Below are positions 56,006 to 64,000 of a stretch of 64,000 nt of DNA, piece by piece. This DNA comes from an uncultured bacterium (GTDB lineage Bacteria > Bacteroidota > Bacteroidia > Bacteroidales > Muribaculaceae), in contig CAJMMT010000012.1 of the NCBI GenBank assembly GCA_905214715.1, positions 7,915 through 71,914 on the forward strand, written 5' to 3'. Position 1 is the stretch's first letter; each line of letters starts with the position of its first letter. The notes under the pieces are model-generated. The model was not told the origin of the DNA. It saw only the letters and a program-made list of their open reading frames with translations, and did no database searches. The position numbers were made by a program, and so were the translations under genes.

Positions 56006-57301
56006 TTAGAAACTTACCTGAAGCATTGTCTGCAGGCGGTTGTCGTGGTTCGTCAGGCCCGACATGTCGCGGCGACTGCCGTAGATGTATTCGAGACCCC
56101 AGGAAAGAACCCGATTGAAATTGTAGAATACATTGCCTACTACGTAACAGGCATATTTGTATTGGTCTCCCCATAGAGTTTCACCGCCCTGATATTCTTT
56201 TGGGTAAGCACGCAGATAACTGAAAGTCCCTGAGCAGTAAAGTTTCTTCGTGATGTTGAATTGCAGACCTATGTATCCGCCCCAGGCCTTTACCGGTTTC
56301 AGTCTGCCTTCCTGCGCCGGGTCGGGTGTCAAGTCAAGGTCCTGGCCGTTGAGGTCTTGGAAATATGAGGCTATGCCGTTGCCGTAACATGCCTGGTAAT
56401 AGGCAGTGAGCCATTGCGCCGGCTGAACCGTGCCACTGAGCTTTACGCCCCAGCCCACCGCATTACGGTTCTTGTCGGCCTGATTGTCGCGATAGGTTAT
56501 GTTGCGTAGCATACCCGACAGACGTATTCGAGAATTTTCAGTGAAAGCCCATTGCAGATAAGCCGGTATGTCGGGTACCCGCTGTGAGACCTCGCCTGTA
56601 TATGCTCCGGTAGTATAACTTGCCTGAGGCATTTCGATACCAGCCCCTACACTGAAATGCTTTCCGAAAGAATGGCGGTAGTCGATCACTCCGTTGGGAA
56701 TGGCCGTGAAGGCATTCGGACCCTCGTAATCTATTGTAGGAGGAGCGGCGGCCATGTCGGAAAACAGACTGTAGTCGTATCCGACGGTGAATCCCCGATA
56801 TTTGATATAGGCGTAAACCAGATTGAATCCATAATCATTGCCATTGATCAGATTGAAGTTGAAGTAAGCTCCTATACGGTTAGGATTGTCAGGCATCGCC
56901 ACGAAATTCACAGAAAGACCGCTCTGCATCGCGCTGAACTGCACCAGCGCGTCGTTCCCCTTCTCGGGATGCATAGGTATGGCCGAGGTGGCGAACTCGT
57001 TCGCATTGTGGATCGGCGAACCGAAATCATAGCCAAGTGTTGTTTTCACTTGCCCTCCAATCCCGAGGTAAAATGATTTGTTTTTGCCTACGATGGCAAA
57101 CCGGGGGGCATCGGGAATGTTGTAGGCTGCCGGCGAATTGGCTTTAAATGCTTTCTCGACCTCCGTGGAATCTATATTATCGGTTTTATTGATAATATCT
57201 ATCGGGGATGTGTCGGAGTGGGCTGGATGGGCCTCCTGCGCCATTGCAGGGACTGCACACATGGCATAAATGCCGAGAGGCAGGTAATATATTGTTTTCA
57301 T
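56006..57301 (-). CDS. Outer-membrane channel, DcaP-like
   Basis: 431 residues, signal peptide 1-21. A short polar region (about 22-70) is followed by a 16-strand-type porin barrel; the strings SFYLGIGGQVKTTLGYDFGS and GFTVGYDYSLFSD and the closing aromatic strand LQTMLQVSF fit the DcaP family, which passes small organic acids across the outer membrane. It is the last gene of a four-gene set with a decarboxylase, an antiporter and an MFS carrier, 44 bp after the MFS gene, so it may admit the substrate or release the product. Confidence 0.6.
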   Translation of the reverse strand: MKTIYYLPLGIYAMCAVPAMAQEAHPAHSDTSPIDIINKTDNIDSTEVEKAFKANSPAAYNIPDAPRFAIVGKNKSFYLGIGGQVKTTLGYDFGSPIHNANEFATSAIPMHPEKGNDALVQFSAMQSGLSVNFVAMPDNPNRIGAYFNFNLINGNDYGFNLVYAYIKYRGFTVGYDYSLFSDMAAAPPTIDYEGPNAFTAIPNGVIDYRHSFGKHFSVGAGIEMPQASYTTGAYTGEVSQRVPDIPAYLQWAFTENSRIRLSGMLRNITYRDNQADKNRNAVGWGVKLSGTVQPAQWLTAYYQACYGNGIASYFQDLNGQDLDLTPDPAQEGRLKPVKAWGGYIGLQFNITKKLYCSGTFSYLRAYPKEYQGGETLWGDQYKYACYVVGNVFYNFNRVLSWGLEYIYGSRRDMSGLTNHDNRLQTMLQVSF

Positions 57302-57345
57302 TTAAATTGTGTTTAAGATGAGATATGCTTTTGTGGCATGTTGAA

Positions 57346-58629
57346 TTAATCGCCACTTACCTGAGTCGGTTCTTTACTGAAATACTCTTCAGGTACGCCG
57401 AAGGCAAATGAATTATGACATAAGCGGACTATGATGAAGAATATCACTGCAAGTATCGCATTGAGAATGAACGCAAATCCGGAGACAGCCCCTGCATGGA
57501 GAAGCGAACGCAGCCCGTCGATTATAAACGGAGTTAAAACAACCGAAAGATAATTCGCTGCCAGAACGAATGAGAGGGCCAGTGTGGATTTCTTCTGGTT
57601 CTTAACCGTGCGGCTCGCTTTGTCGTAAATCAACGGTTGGCATATTCCATAGCCGAGACCGCTAAGAGAAGCTCCGACGCACATTGCCCATGGTTCACGG
57701 AATATGGCGAATATACCCAACCCGATCGCCATGATTAGCGCCGATACCACGAAAGTGGAACGTTTGAGCAGACGCAGTATCCACGGAAGGGCAAAACCGG
57801 GTATGAAGATAAAGAGGAAATAGAGAGATGTCACCGTACCTGATAGCGTGGAACTCCAATCTTTTTTCTCCACTATAAACGGACAATAATAAGAGATGAC
57901 TATAGTGGCATAGGAGATGAAGAAATATGTGCAGATGACCGATACGATACGCTTGACATAGAAACCGTCTAAGATTTTCCCTTCGTGTGCCGGCTTATCA
58001 GGGCCGGATGCCGCAGGTAACGCGGCTGCCGTAGGGACGGAGTCTACCAGATCGGAAGAGGGGATGTTTTTCAGTCCCCGGATCATGGTAAGTGGAATAA
58101 GCGGTATCAGATATACCATAAACGGCATGTGCCAGTTTCCATGACTGAGCCACCCTACGGCATATGTAGCTATCACCAGTGTGGCGTTTGATATTCCCGA
58201 CTGACGTCCCATTTCCTTCATCCTGAATTTCCCTGAGAATACATCGGCGATAAGGCCGGTAGAGAAAGGGATGATGAGTCCGGCCCCGACCCCTACAAGG
58301 CAGCTTATCACAATAAGTTCGGCCATACTTGAGGAGAAGAGATAAGCTATACCGGCGACAGCATAGATTATCAGTCCCCACATCACGACAGTCCTTTTAT
58401 GCGGGGTCAGCGATAGTTTTCCGGAAAGTAATACGAAAGGTATTATCAGCAGGTTCGGAAGTATAGTGAGCAGCTGTTCCTCCAGTTGGGATGTGCCAGG
58501 GAATATTGTTTCCAGCGAGCCGAGCATAGGGGATATGGCAAGTCCCGGCAGATTCACCACCAGCGAAAGGGAGAGAATGGATGCGGCTGTGAATCTGCTT
58601 ACGGGTATTTTACCGGTCTGGATAGCCAT
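57346..58629 (-). CDS. Major facilitator superfamily transporter
   Basis: 427 residues with twelve membrane helices. Half one has the loop motif LLSGKLSLTPHKRTVVMWG; a polar loop of about 25 residues near 205-230 divides the halves. Substrate cannot be read from the sequence. It starts 8 bp after the antiporter gene, so it is translationally close to it and probably moves the same amino acid or amine, as importer or exporter. Confidence 0.8.
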   Translation of the reverse strand: MAIQTGKIPVSRFTAASILSLSLVVNLPGLAISPMLGSLETIFPGTSQLEEQLLTILPNLLIIPFVLLSGKLSLTPHKRTVVMWGLIIYAVAGIAYLFSSSMAELIVISCLVGVGAGLIIPFSTGLIADVFSGKFRMKEMGRQSGISNATLVIATYAVGWLSHGNWHMPFMVYLIPLIPLTMIRGLKNIPSSDLVDSVPTAAALPAASGPDKPAHEGKILDGFYVKRIVSVICTYFFISYATIVISYYCPFIVEKKDWSSTLSGTVTSLYFLFIFIPGFALPWILRLLKRSTFVVSALIMAIGLGIFAIFREPWAMCVGASLSGLGYGICQPLIYDKASRTVKNQKKSTLALSFVLAANYLSVVLTPFIIDGLRSLLHAGAVSGFAFILNAILAVIFFIIVRLCHNSFAFGVPEEYFSKEPTQVSGD

Positions 58630-58637
58630 GGGTATAA

Positions 58638-60350
58638 TTATTTATGTGAATCTTGATCGGCGGTTTTGTCAACCGGCTTATCTGTGGATTCCGCGATAGG
58701 ACCGTGAGGCTGTATGCTGAGATCTGTGATTTCTCCTACAGTTTTTATAGATACGGGACCCAACTCACCGTCTTCCCATTCCATAGCGCGGCGTATCTGC
58801 ATTTCCGTAGGCTGATATCCTTCGGGCCATTTCGATACCTCAGAGGGACGGCGACCTTCAATCTCCCAGTTGAAAGGCTGGAATGTAGTTGCCGGATCTC
58901 GCCATTGCGGTTTGCGCTTTGCATAGACAATGAATGGGAAGATAAGGAAGATAGCAGATCCGGCAAGGAGAATCAGTATGTATACAGCAGGGCTGCCGGT
59001 ATTGATCTGCGACGGTGGAACGAAGCTGAGTACCATAGCCAAGACCGCACCGGCTATCCCGAGCAGGGCGACGAACCATTCGCCGAATTTACCACCCGGC
59101 ACGCGGAATCCGCGTTTGCGGCGAGGTTCGGTGCGACGCAGCCGCAGGAATGACACATAGATTATAATTACCATCACCAGATATATGATTGTGGACATCT
59201 GGCTCAGAATCTGATATGCCGACTGTACACTGGGAAGCGCTATAAGCACCAGCGCGAGAATTGTTACAAATATACCCTGTATCCAAAGAATGGGTACTTG
59301 AATACCGTTCTTATTGGTTTTCTGTAGCTTGCGTGGCAGATATCCTGCTTTACCTACCGACAGGATACCTTGTGAGGGGCCTGCCACAACCACACTTACC
59401 TGACCGATCACTCCAAATGTAATCAGAAGTGCCATTATATGTCCCATCCACGGGCAGTGTATAGAAGCCCATAGATCGTTATAGGCGATAAGTAATGAGG
59501 CCAGAAGATTAATTTTTTTCTCAGGAATTACAAAGCCTATGGCAAGAGTACCTCCGATGAACACTATCAATATGGTTACTACCGCGATCAACATGGCGCG
59601 GGGGAACGTCTTCGAGGGGTTGGGCATCGATGTTACATGAACAGCCTGCATCTCCATACCGGCGAAAAAGAGGAATATCGATGCAGCCAGTACAATGGTT
59701 CCGAATTTTGAAAAGTCAGGCCAGAACGGTTGACTTGCGTCGATGTTGTTGACGTGTCCGGTGCAGATATATATGGCACCGAGGATTATCAGCAGAGCGG
59801 CAGGGATGATTGTTCCGAATAAACCACCGAATGTAGAGAGCTTATTGGCGTATTTCATGCCCCTGAAAGTATTGAATGTACTCAGCCAATATACAGCCAG
59901 CACCACTACAAGCGTGTATATTACATTCGATGCCAAAGTCTTGTCAAAAGTCTCGGGCCAGAATATATAGGCGAGCGACACGGCACCGAACATGAGTACA
60001 GCCGGGAACCATATCACTACCATCTGCCAGTCATAATACATCGCGGCCCAGCCCCAGCGAGGACCGAAGGCTTCGGAACACCAGCGGAACACACCACCTT
60101 CTTTGGTGTAAGTGGAAGCGAGTTCGGCACATACGAGTGCGTATGGCACAAGAAAGACGAGGGCTGCGAAGACGTAGTAGAATATTGACGTATAGCCATA
60201 TTCAGCCTGAGATGCGAGTCCACGTAGACTGACTATATTGGTGATGATCATAATGGCCATCGCCCCCATAGAAAGCGTGGCGACGGCTTTTTTCTTTTTA
60301 AGTCCCTGGGTTGTGGTTGCCCCCGGAACCGTTGTGGAATTGTCTGACAT
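58638..60350 (-). CDS. GadC-like amino acid antiporter (APC superfamily)
   Basis: 570 residues with twelve membrane helices. The N-terminus reads AIMIITNIVSLRGLASQAEYG and the loop EGGVFRWCSEAFG corresponds to the substrate and helix-breaking region of glutamate:GABA antiporters. A C-terminal tail of about 120 residues (YAKRKPQWRDPATTFQPFNW, then acidic) resembles the pH-sensitive plug of GadC. GadC-type carriers swap an amino acid for its decarboxylation product. The upstream gene encodes a decarboxylase of another family, so substrate probably differs from glutamate. Gap to it is 282 bp and holds a strong hairpin. Confidence 0.82.
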   Translation of the reverse strand: MSDNSTTVPGATTTQGLKKKKAVATLSMGAMAIMIITNIVSLRGLASQAEYGYTSIFYYVFAALVFLVPYALVCAELASTYTKEGGVFRWCSEAFGPRWGWAAMYYDWQMVVIWFPAVLMFGAVSLAYIFWPETFDKTLASNVIYTLVVVLAVYWLSTFNTFRGMKYANKLSTFGGLFGTIIPAALLIILGAIYICTGHVNNIDASQPFWPDFSKFGTIVLAASIFLFFAGMEMQAVHVTSMPNPSKTFPRAMLIAVVTILIVFIGGTLAIGFVIPEKKINLLASLLIAYNDLWASIHCPWMGHIMALLITFGVIGQVSVVVAGPSQGILSVGKAGYLPRKLQKTNKNGIQVPILWIQGIFVTILALVLIALPSVQSAYQILSQMSTIIYLVMVIIIYVSFLRLRRTEPRRKRGFRVPGGKFGEWFVALLGIAGAVLAMVLSFVPPSQINTGSPAVYILILLAGSAIFLIFPFIVYAKRKPQWRDPATTFQPFNWEIEGRRPSEVSKWPEGYQPTEMQIRRAMEWEDGELGPVSIKTVGEITDLSIQPHGPIAESTDKPVDKTADQDSHK

Positions 60351-60514
60351 AGTATATTAATTTAAGAATTGTCTGCAAGTTTTTTTATACAATATATAAC
60401 GTCTTTACCGCATTGTTGGATTGATAGGAGCGATCGGAATTGCAGATTTTTTGTAAAAACCGCGGCGTCGCTAACAATTTGCAGACTAATACTGAAAAAT
60501 GGGAGAATGCACGA

Positions 60515-60551
60515 AGTCCCGGCGCAGATTCCCATAATCTGCGCCGGGACT
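60515..60551 (-). promoter_or_regulatory. 16-bp hairpin between decarboxylase and antiporter genes
   Basis: AGTCCCGGCGCAGATT (60515-60530), loop CCCAT, and its exact complement (60536-60551). No T tract follows directly, so it may be a partial terminator or mRNA-end stabiliser. The antiporter may also have a separate promoter in 60351-60510; I found no exact -7 box. Confidence 0.6.
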
Positions 60552-60632
60552 CATCTCTTTTAAATAATCTTTCTGTAGAATAATGCCTTCACACTTTCAG
60601 TCATCCTGTGGGGTGTGCCGGCAGAGTTCTGT

Positions 60633-61787
60633 TTATTCTCCGGCGGGGAAAGCCTGGGCGATACGTGTGCCGACGTTGTAGTGGACACCCGGTTGCGCGG
60701 TGATGCTCACATTCGAGTCACGCTGGAACACCATTACGATGTCGGAACCACCGAACTGGAAGTAGCTTATTTCTTCACCCTTACGGAGGAACTTGCCTTC
60801 CTCGGCCGTTACGATGATTGAAGATACCTGCGCCATACCCATCGGAAGAACGGCTACTTTACCGATTTTTGATTCGATTATGATCACGCCACGGGTCTGC
60901 ATGAACTGATATCCGGCTTCGTCGAGTGCCTCAAGTTTACGGCGTACGATATGTGTTCGTCCCTGAGGATCGCCTTCGATAGGTACAGCCTTGACACCCA
61001 GCCAAGTAGTACCCTGAATTTCACGGGCTTCCAGTACCTTGCCTCCTACAGGAGCATGCTGGCGATGGTAATCTGTGGTATTCAGGAACTGATGGATAAA
61101 GATACCGCCGTCGAACTCGTCTTTGTATTTCGAACCTTCGAGCAGTTCTTCGATACTCCATTCCAGACCTTTGATATTGACTTTCGACTCTGCGTTGACT
61201 TCCCACTGGCCGTCGTTTGTCGAGTCGGCAGGAGATGTGATGACGTGGTCATCGTTTATTGCGGCGATGGGACGGTAGCCAGGTTTCGTACGGCGTGCGA
61301 AGAACTGATTGAAAGTCTTCCATCCACCTTTAGGCATCTCATAAGCACCCATATTGTACCGGGGTGCGTTATAGTATGACTGCACTGCTGCTTCGTCAAG
61401 CGATCCGGGTTCATCCATCCATGCACCGAATGCTGTTACATATTTACGCATCCATGTGGAGAGTGGGCTGAGCGGAGGCATTTCGTTGTCTTTCAGCTTC
61501 GAAGGGATAATCGGGGTCTGCAGTTCCTTCACAGGGCTCTGATCGAGCAGGTAGTAAAATGTGGTAACTGCTGTGTATACCGCTGTGCCTTCGCGGTTCT
61601 CAACGGGTATCCATGAGAGGCTGTTTTCAAGCCACTGGTAGTAGTCATCAAGAGTCTTGATGTTTTCATATTCGATCGTGTTCGCATCGTGACAAGCCTG
61701 TAACGCCTTCTCGAATTTGTCTTCCCATTTATTCTTGGCGATCATGTCGATGAGTTCTTGAACGATGGGACTGAATTTCTGTGCCAT
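60633..61787 (-). CDS. PSD-family pyruvoyl amino acid decarboxylase, PsiD-like
   Basis: 384 residues. Two parts: an N-terminal about 140-residue domain (PF12588-like) and a phosphatidylserine-decarboxylase core. Core motifs are SPADST (Asp188), TTDYHRQHAP (His241 and His244) and QFGGSD, where cutting between Gly347 and Ser348 would make the pyruvoyl group. From memory the core aligns well with PsiD, the Psilocybe L-tryptophan decarboxylase (HAPV, FGGS boxes), and it lacks the membrane anchor of true PSD; a housekeeping PSD is normally about 230 residues here. The next genes are a GadC-like antiporter, an MFS carrier and a DcaP-like porin. I infer a cytoplasmic decarboxylase of a free amino acid, perhaps aromatic. 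Substrate is not determined. Confidence 0.75.
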   Translation of the reverse strand: MAQKFSPIVQELIDMIAKNKWEDKFEKALQACHDANTIEYENIKTLDDYYQWLENSLSWIPVENREGTAVYTAVTTFYYLLDQSPVKELQTPIIPSKLKDNEMPPLSPLSTWMRKYVTAFGAWMDEPGSLDEAAVQSYYNAPRYNMGAYEMPKGGWKTFNQFFARRTKPGYRPIAAINDDHVITSPADSTNDGQWEVNAESKVNIKGLEWSIEELLEGSKYKDEFDGGIFIHQFLNTTDYHRQHAPVGGKVLEAREIQGTTWLGVKAVPIEGDPQGRTHIVRRKLEALDEAGYQFMQTRGVIIIESKIGKVAVLPMGMAQVSSIIVTAEEGKFLRKGEEISYFQFGGSDIVMVFQRDSNVSITAQPGVHYNVGTRIAQAFPAGE

Positions 61788-61991
61788 TTTTTCAGTGTTT
61801 TAGATAATGTGTAGTGTAAAAAATTGTGTTTTCCGTAGTAACTGTCATTATAAATATAAGGGGATCGCCTGAAGGCTGCTCCGTTACAAATCACGGTTGC
61901 TTACGTTTTGACATTATAACAAGGGCATGTGCAAATGGTTTGTTTTTTATTGGTGATAAGGTGGGTATTTAACATTCATTGCACAAAAATA
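61788..61991. other. Upstream region of the decarboxylase operon
   Basis: About 200 bp, AT-rich. It must hold the operon promoter; the best -7-like box is TATATTTA near 61847-61856 (one base off consensus) and there is no TTTG at -33. An activator-dependent promoter would fit. Confidence 0.35.
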
Positions 61992-62030
61992 ACATCAGGA
62001 GCCCTCGCTTTAATTGAGGGCCCCTGATGT
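61992..62030 (-). terminator. Rho-independent terminator of lgt
   Basis: ACATCAGG-A-GCCCTC pairs with GAGGGC-C-CCTGATGT, and the minus strand continues TATTTTTG. It separates lgt from the decarboxylase operon. Confidence 0.78.
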
Positions 62031-62116
62031 GTAAAGTATTTACGATGAGTGATTTTATGAATCAATCAAATGAATAATCCGGATGTGGTTCCAAGCCGTT
62101 CTAAGGAGGGAGCTAA

Positions 62117-62965
62117 TTATTTTTTATCGTTTTCAGGAGGGAACCTGTTGGGGAAAGACCAATGCTGGCGCGGATGGCTCATGGCCCATATCACGAGTAT
62201 TATACCTAACAATATGAATGGTATGCTGAGCATCTGACCTAAGTTCATGCCATATTTGTCTATCATGGCCAGCTCAGAGGCAACCTGTACGTTCTTGACG
62301 TATTCTATCAGGAAACGGCTGCCGAATATCCAGATGAAGAAAATGCCTGTAATAAGCCACGGACGTTCTTCGGCATTCTTTTTCCAATACATCCACATCA
62401 GCAACCCGAACAAGGCGAAGTAGCACAGAGCTTCGTATATTTGCGTGGGATGAGCAGGGAGTGTCGCGCCGTCTCTTACGAATATGAAGCCCCAGGGTAA
62501 ATCGGTCGGTCCGCCGTAGATTTCAGAGTTCATCAGATTACCAAGTCTTATAAGACCACCGGTCAGCGCAATGGGGATCACTATCTTGTCGAATACCCAC
62601 GATGCCGGCTTCTTGCTGACGCACCACGAGAATATCAGCAGAGCTATTATATTGCCTATCGTGCCGCCATGACTGGCCAGACCTCCTTCCCATATAGCGA
62701 AAATCTTGGCCGGATGCTGCGAATAATAGTCCCATTCATAAAAGAAGACATGTCCTAATCTGGCGCCGACAACCGTACCTACGATGAGGTAGATAAGCAG
62801 AATTCCCAACCAGGATTCTGGAGCTCCCTCATGCTTGAACATTTTGGCCACAATGTTGTAGCCGATATAAAATCCCAACGCAAATGCCAGACCGTACCAT
62901 CTTACTGATACGGGTCCGAGCGAGAATAACACCGGATCGGCGTTCCAGACTATAAAATCGAGCAC
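62117..62965 (-). CDS. lgt: Prolipoprotein diacylglyceryl transferase
   Basis: 282 residues from GTG 62965, giving a start (V)LDFIVWNADPVLFSLG like that of homologues. A longer frame opens with TTG at 62998, but the promoter -7 box lies on top of that codon, so it cannot be translated. Lgt adds diacylglycerol to the Cys of prelipoproteins in the inner membrane. Seven helices; key motifs are GARLGHVFFYE, GGLASHGG and GGLIRLGNLMNSEIYGG. It serves the lipoprotein pilins above, among many others. Confidence 0.93.
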   Translation of the reverse strand: MLDFIVWNADPVLFSLGPVSVRWYGLAFALGFYIGYNIVAKMFKHEGAPESWLGILLIYLIVGTVVGARLGHVFFYEWDYYSQHPAKIFAIWEGGLASHGGTIGNIIALLIFSWCVSKKPASWVFDKIVIPIALTGGLIRLGNLMNSEIYGGPTDLPWGFIFVRDGATLPAHPTQIYEALCYFALFGLLMWMYWKKNAEERPWLITGIFFIWIFGSRFLIEYVKNVQVASELAMIDKYGMNLGQMLSIPFILLGIILVIWAMSHPRQHWSFPNRFPPENDKK

Positions 62966-62995
62966 TGTTTTGATGTTTGTTAGTTCAATATTCCG

Positions 62996-63003
62996 CAAAG
63001 TTA
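62996..63003 (-). promoter_or_regulatory. -7 box TAACTTTG of lgt
   Basis: Exact TAnnTTTG on the minus strand; -33 is weak (a TTG 15 bp upstream). It overlaps the TTG at 62998 and therefore fixes the start at 62965, leader about 25 nt. Confidence 0.7.
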
Positions 63004-63087
63004 ATAAAATGTCCCTACCAACTTACCGGTCAAAGCATAAATAAAATTGTATTTAAGAGTAAACACCCTCTCGGACTCCGGATATAG

Positions 63088-63867
63088 CTATCCCAACAGT
63101 ACATCGAGCATCATCATAAGGGCGAATCCGACGGCGAATCCTATTGTTCCCATATTCGAATGTTCTCCTTCTTGCGTTTCGGGTATCAATTCCTCGATTA
63201 CGACATATAGCATCGCTCCGGCTGCGAACGACAGCAGATAAGGGAGTATCGGAACCACAATCGAAGCGAGCAGTATCGTGATTATTGCCGCTGCAGGCTC
63301 TACGGCTCCGCTGAGTGATCCTATCAGAAAGGAGCGGAAGCGAGTGTTGCCGTCGGCCCGTAGCGGCATGGATACTATAGCGCCTTCAGGAAAGTTCTGG
63401 ATGGCAATGCCTATCGACAAGGCTATGGCACCGGCCATTGTAAGATAACTGCTGTGTTCAAGAGCTCCGGCTAATGCCACTCCCACCGCCATTCCCTCGG
63501 GAATATTGTGGAGGGTAACGGCAAACACCAGTTTTGATGTGCGCGAAAGATGGCTTTTCGGCCCTTCGCTTTCACTATCGTCGATGTGTTGATGAGGTAC
63601 GACCACATCGAGTACAAGCAGGAACAGCATACCGAGAAGGAACCCGGAGAGGGCAGGTACTACCTTCATGAATCCTTCCTCGCCGGTCATCTCCATAGAG
63701 GGTATGAGCAATGACCACACCGATGCCGCTACCATGATTCCTGCTGCAAATCCCGTAAGAGCTTTACGCACATAAGGCGGCATCTCCTTTTTCATCAAAA
63801 GGACACACGCGGCTCCGGCGACGGTGCCCGCAAATGGCAGTGCCAATCCTATAGCAAGTCCGTTCAT
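63088..63867 (-). CDS. ZIP-family metal transporter (ZupT-like)
   Basis: 259 residues from ATG 63867 (MNGLAIGLALPFAG). The frame opens at 63909, but that would overlap the gene upstream, which stops at 63900-63902, so I prefer 63867. Eight helices; the metal-binding motifs are LHNIPEGMAVG (helix 4) and IQNFPEGAIVS (helix 5), plus a His-rich loop VVVPHQHIDD. ZIP carriers bring Zn2+, Fe2+ or Mn2+ into the cytoplasm. Confidence 0.9.
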   Translation of the reverse strand: MNGLAIGLALPFAGTVAGAACVLLMKKEMPPYVRKALTGFAAGIMVAASVWSLLIPSMEMTGEEGFMKVVPALSGFLLGMLFLLVLDVVVPHQHIDDSESEGPKSHLSRTSKLVFAVTLHNIPEGMAVGVALAGALEHSSYLTMAGAIALSIGIAIQNFPEGAIVSMPLRADGNTRFRSFLIGSLSGAVEPAAAIITILLASIVVPILPYLLSFAAGAMLYVVIEELIPETQEGEHSNMGTIGFAVGFALMMMLDVLLG

Positions 63868-63899
63868 ACTCAAATAACACCCTTTATCCGGGTTTGTTT

Positions 63900-64000
63900 T
63901 TATTTGCAATCAAGAAGTAGACGCAAGGCTTCGGCCATTTCTTCGGGCGGTGTTGCAGAACTCCCTTTGTTAAAGCTTTTGAGAATTGAATGTTTTGAAC
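63900..64000 (-). CDS. 3' end of an unidentified gene
   Basis: The last 32 codons and stop (TAA, 63900-63902) of a leftward gene that enters from the right edge. The visible tail reads SKHSILKSFN ... EEMAEALRLLLDCK and is helical in character. It is too short to assign. The zupT-like gene starts 33 bp after its stop, so the two may be co-transcribed. Confidence 0.55.
   Translation of the reverse strand, partial: SKHSILKSFNKGSSATPPEEMAEALRLLLDCK

Noticed and set aside
60633..61787. Housekeeping phosphatidylserine decarboxylase (psd)
   Set aside because: Too long, carries a soluble N-terminal domain, and lies in a transport operon; held as the alternative.
62966..62998. TTG start of lgt
   Set aside because: The -7 box overlaps the TTG codon; GTG 62965 gives the normal N-terminus.
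1..64000. tRNA or rRNA genes
   Set aside because: All intergenic gaps were read for typical tRNA ends (GGTTCGA and CCA) and rRNA signatures; none was found.

Overview
The window reads as chromosome of a gut-type Bacteroidales, most likely Muribaculaceae or a close relative. The evidence is the set of families: PorU/PorV and several cargo proteins of the type IX secretion system (T9SS), a Mfa1/Mfa2-type (type V) fimbrial operon, a GH32-type polysaccharide locus, DUF4960/DUF3868/DUF3575/DUF4906-like proteins, and promoters of the Bacteroidetes form TTTG-N(19-20)-TAnnTTTG. The genus is inference. I see no rRNA, tRNA, CRISPR array or intact insertion sequence.

Layout. 1-2.2 kb: end of a fructan-type utilisation locus (a GH32-like enzyme with an unusual nucleophile position, and a DUF4960 protein with a T9SS tail). 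2.6-5.4 kb: kup potassium transporter and the rplU-rpmA operon. 5.5-12.3 kb: one giant 2249-residue secreted protein, followed by an 0.8 kb structured non-coding stretch. 13-15.8 kb: a small membrane protein, tdk (probably leaderless) and a cysteine desulfidase. 15.8-25.9 kb: a six-gene fimbrial operon whose upstream region carries 15-bp inverted repeats 168 bp apart, the signature of an invertible promoter, then a divergent membrane-embedded AraC regulator. 27-34.7 kb: three exported proteins of unknown function, a C-terminal processing protease, coaD, parE and ispF. 34.8-44.5 kb: a T9SS locus, porV, two tandem PorU-type sortases separated by a degenerate FAH-fold protein, and a GH25 muramidase. 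45.6-49.8 kb: cvpA-sufC-sufD-sufS with no sufB. 49.8-55.9 kb: two T9SS cargo proteins. 56-61.8 kb: a cluster of a PSD-family decarboxylase resembling PsiD (tryptophan decarboxylase), a GadC-like antiporter, an MFS carrier and a DcaP-like outer-membrane channel. 62-64 kb: lgt, a ZIP metal transporter and the end of one more gene.

How it fits together. Cargo proteins here carry C-terminal sorting domains of the kind PorU cleaves and PorV shuttles. The fimbrial operon supplies anchor, major subunit, minor subunits and a tip candidate, probably under phase-variable control. The decarboxylase-antiporter cluster looks like a complete amino-acid-in, amine-out route crossing both membranes, with a pyruvoyl enzyme in place of the usual PLP-dependent GadB.

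The best candidates for something new are (1) the PsiD-like decarboxylase/antiporter/MFS/DcaP cluster, (2) the invertible region controlling fimbriae, (3) the doubled PorU with a dead FAH-like partner, and (4) a small MITE family whose terminal repeat supplies a stop codon to a neighbouring gene.
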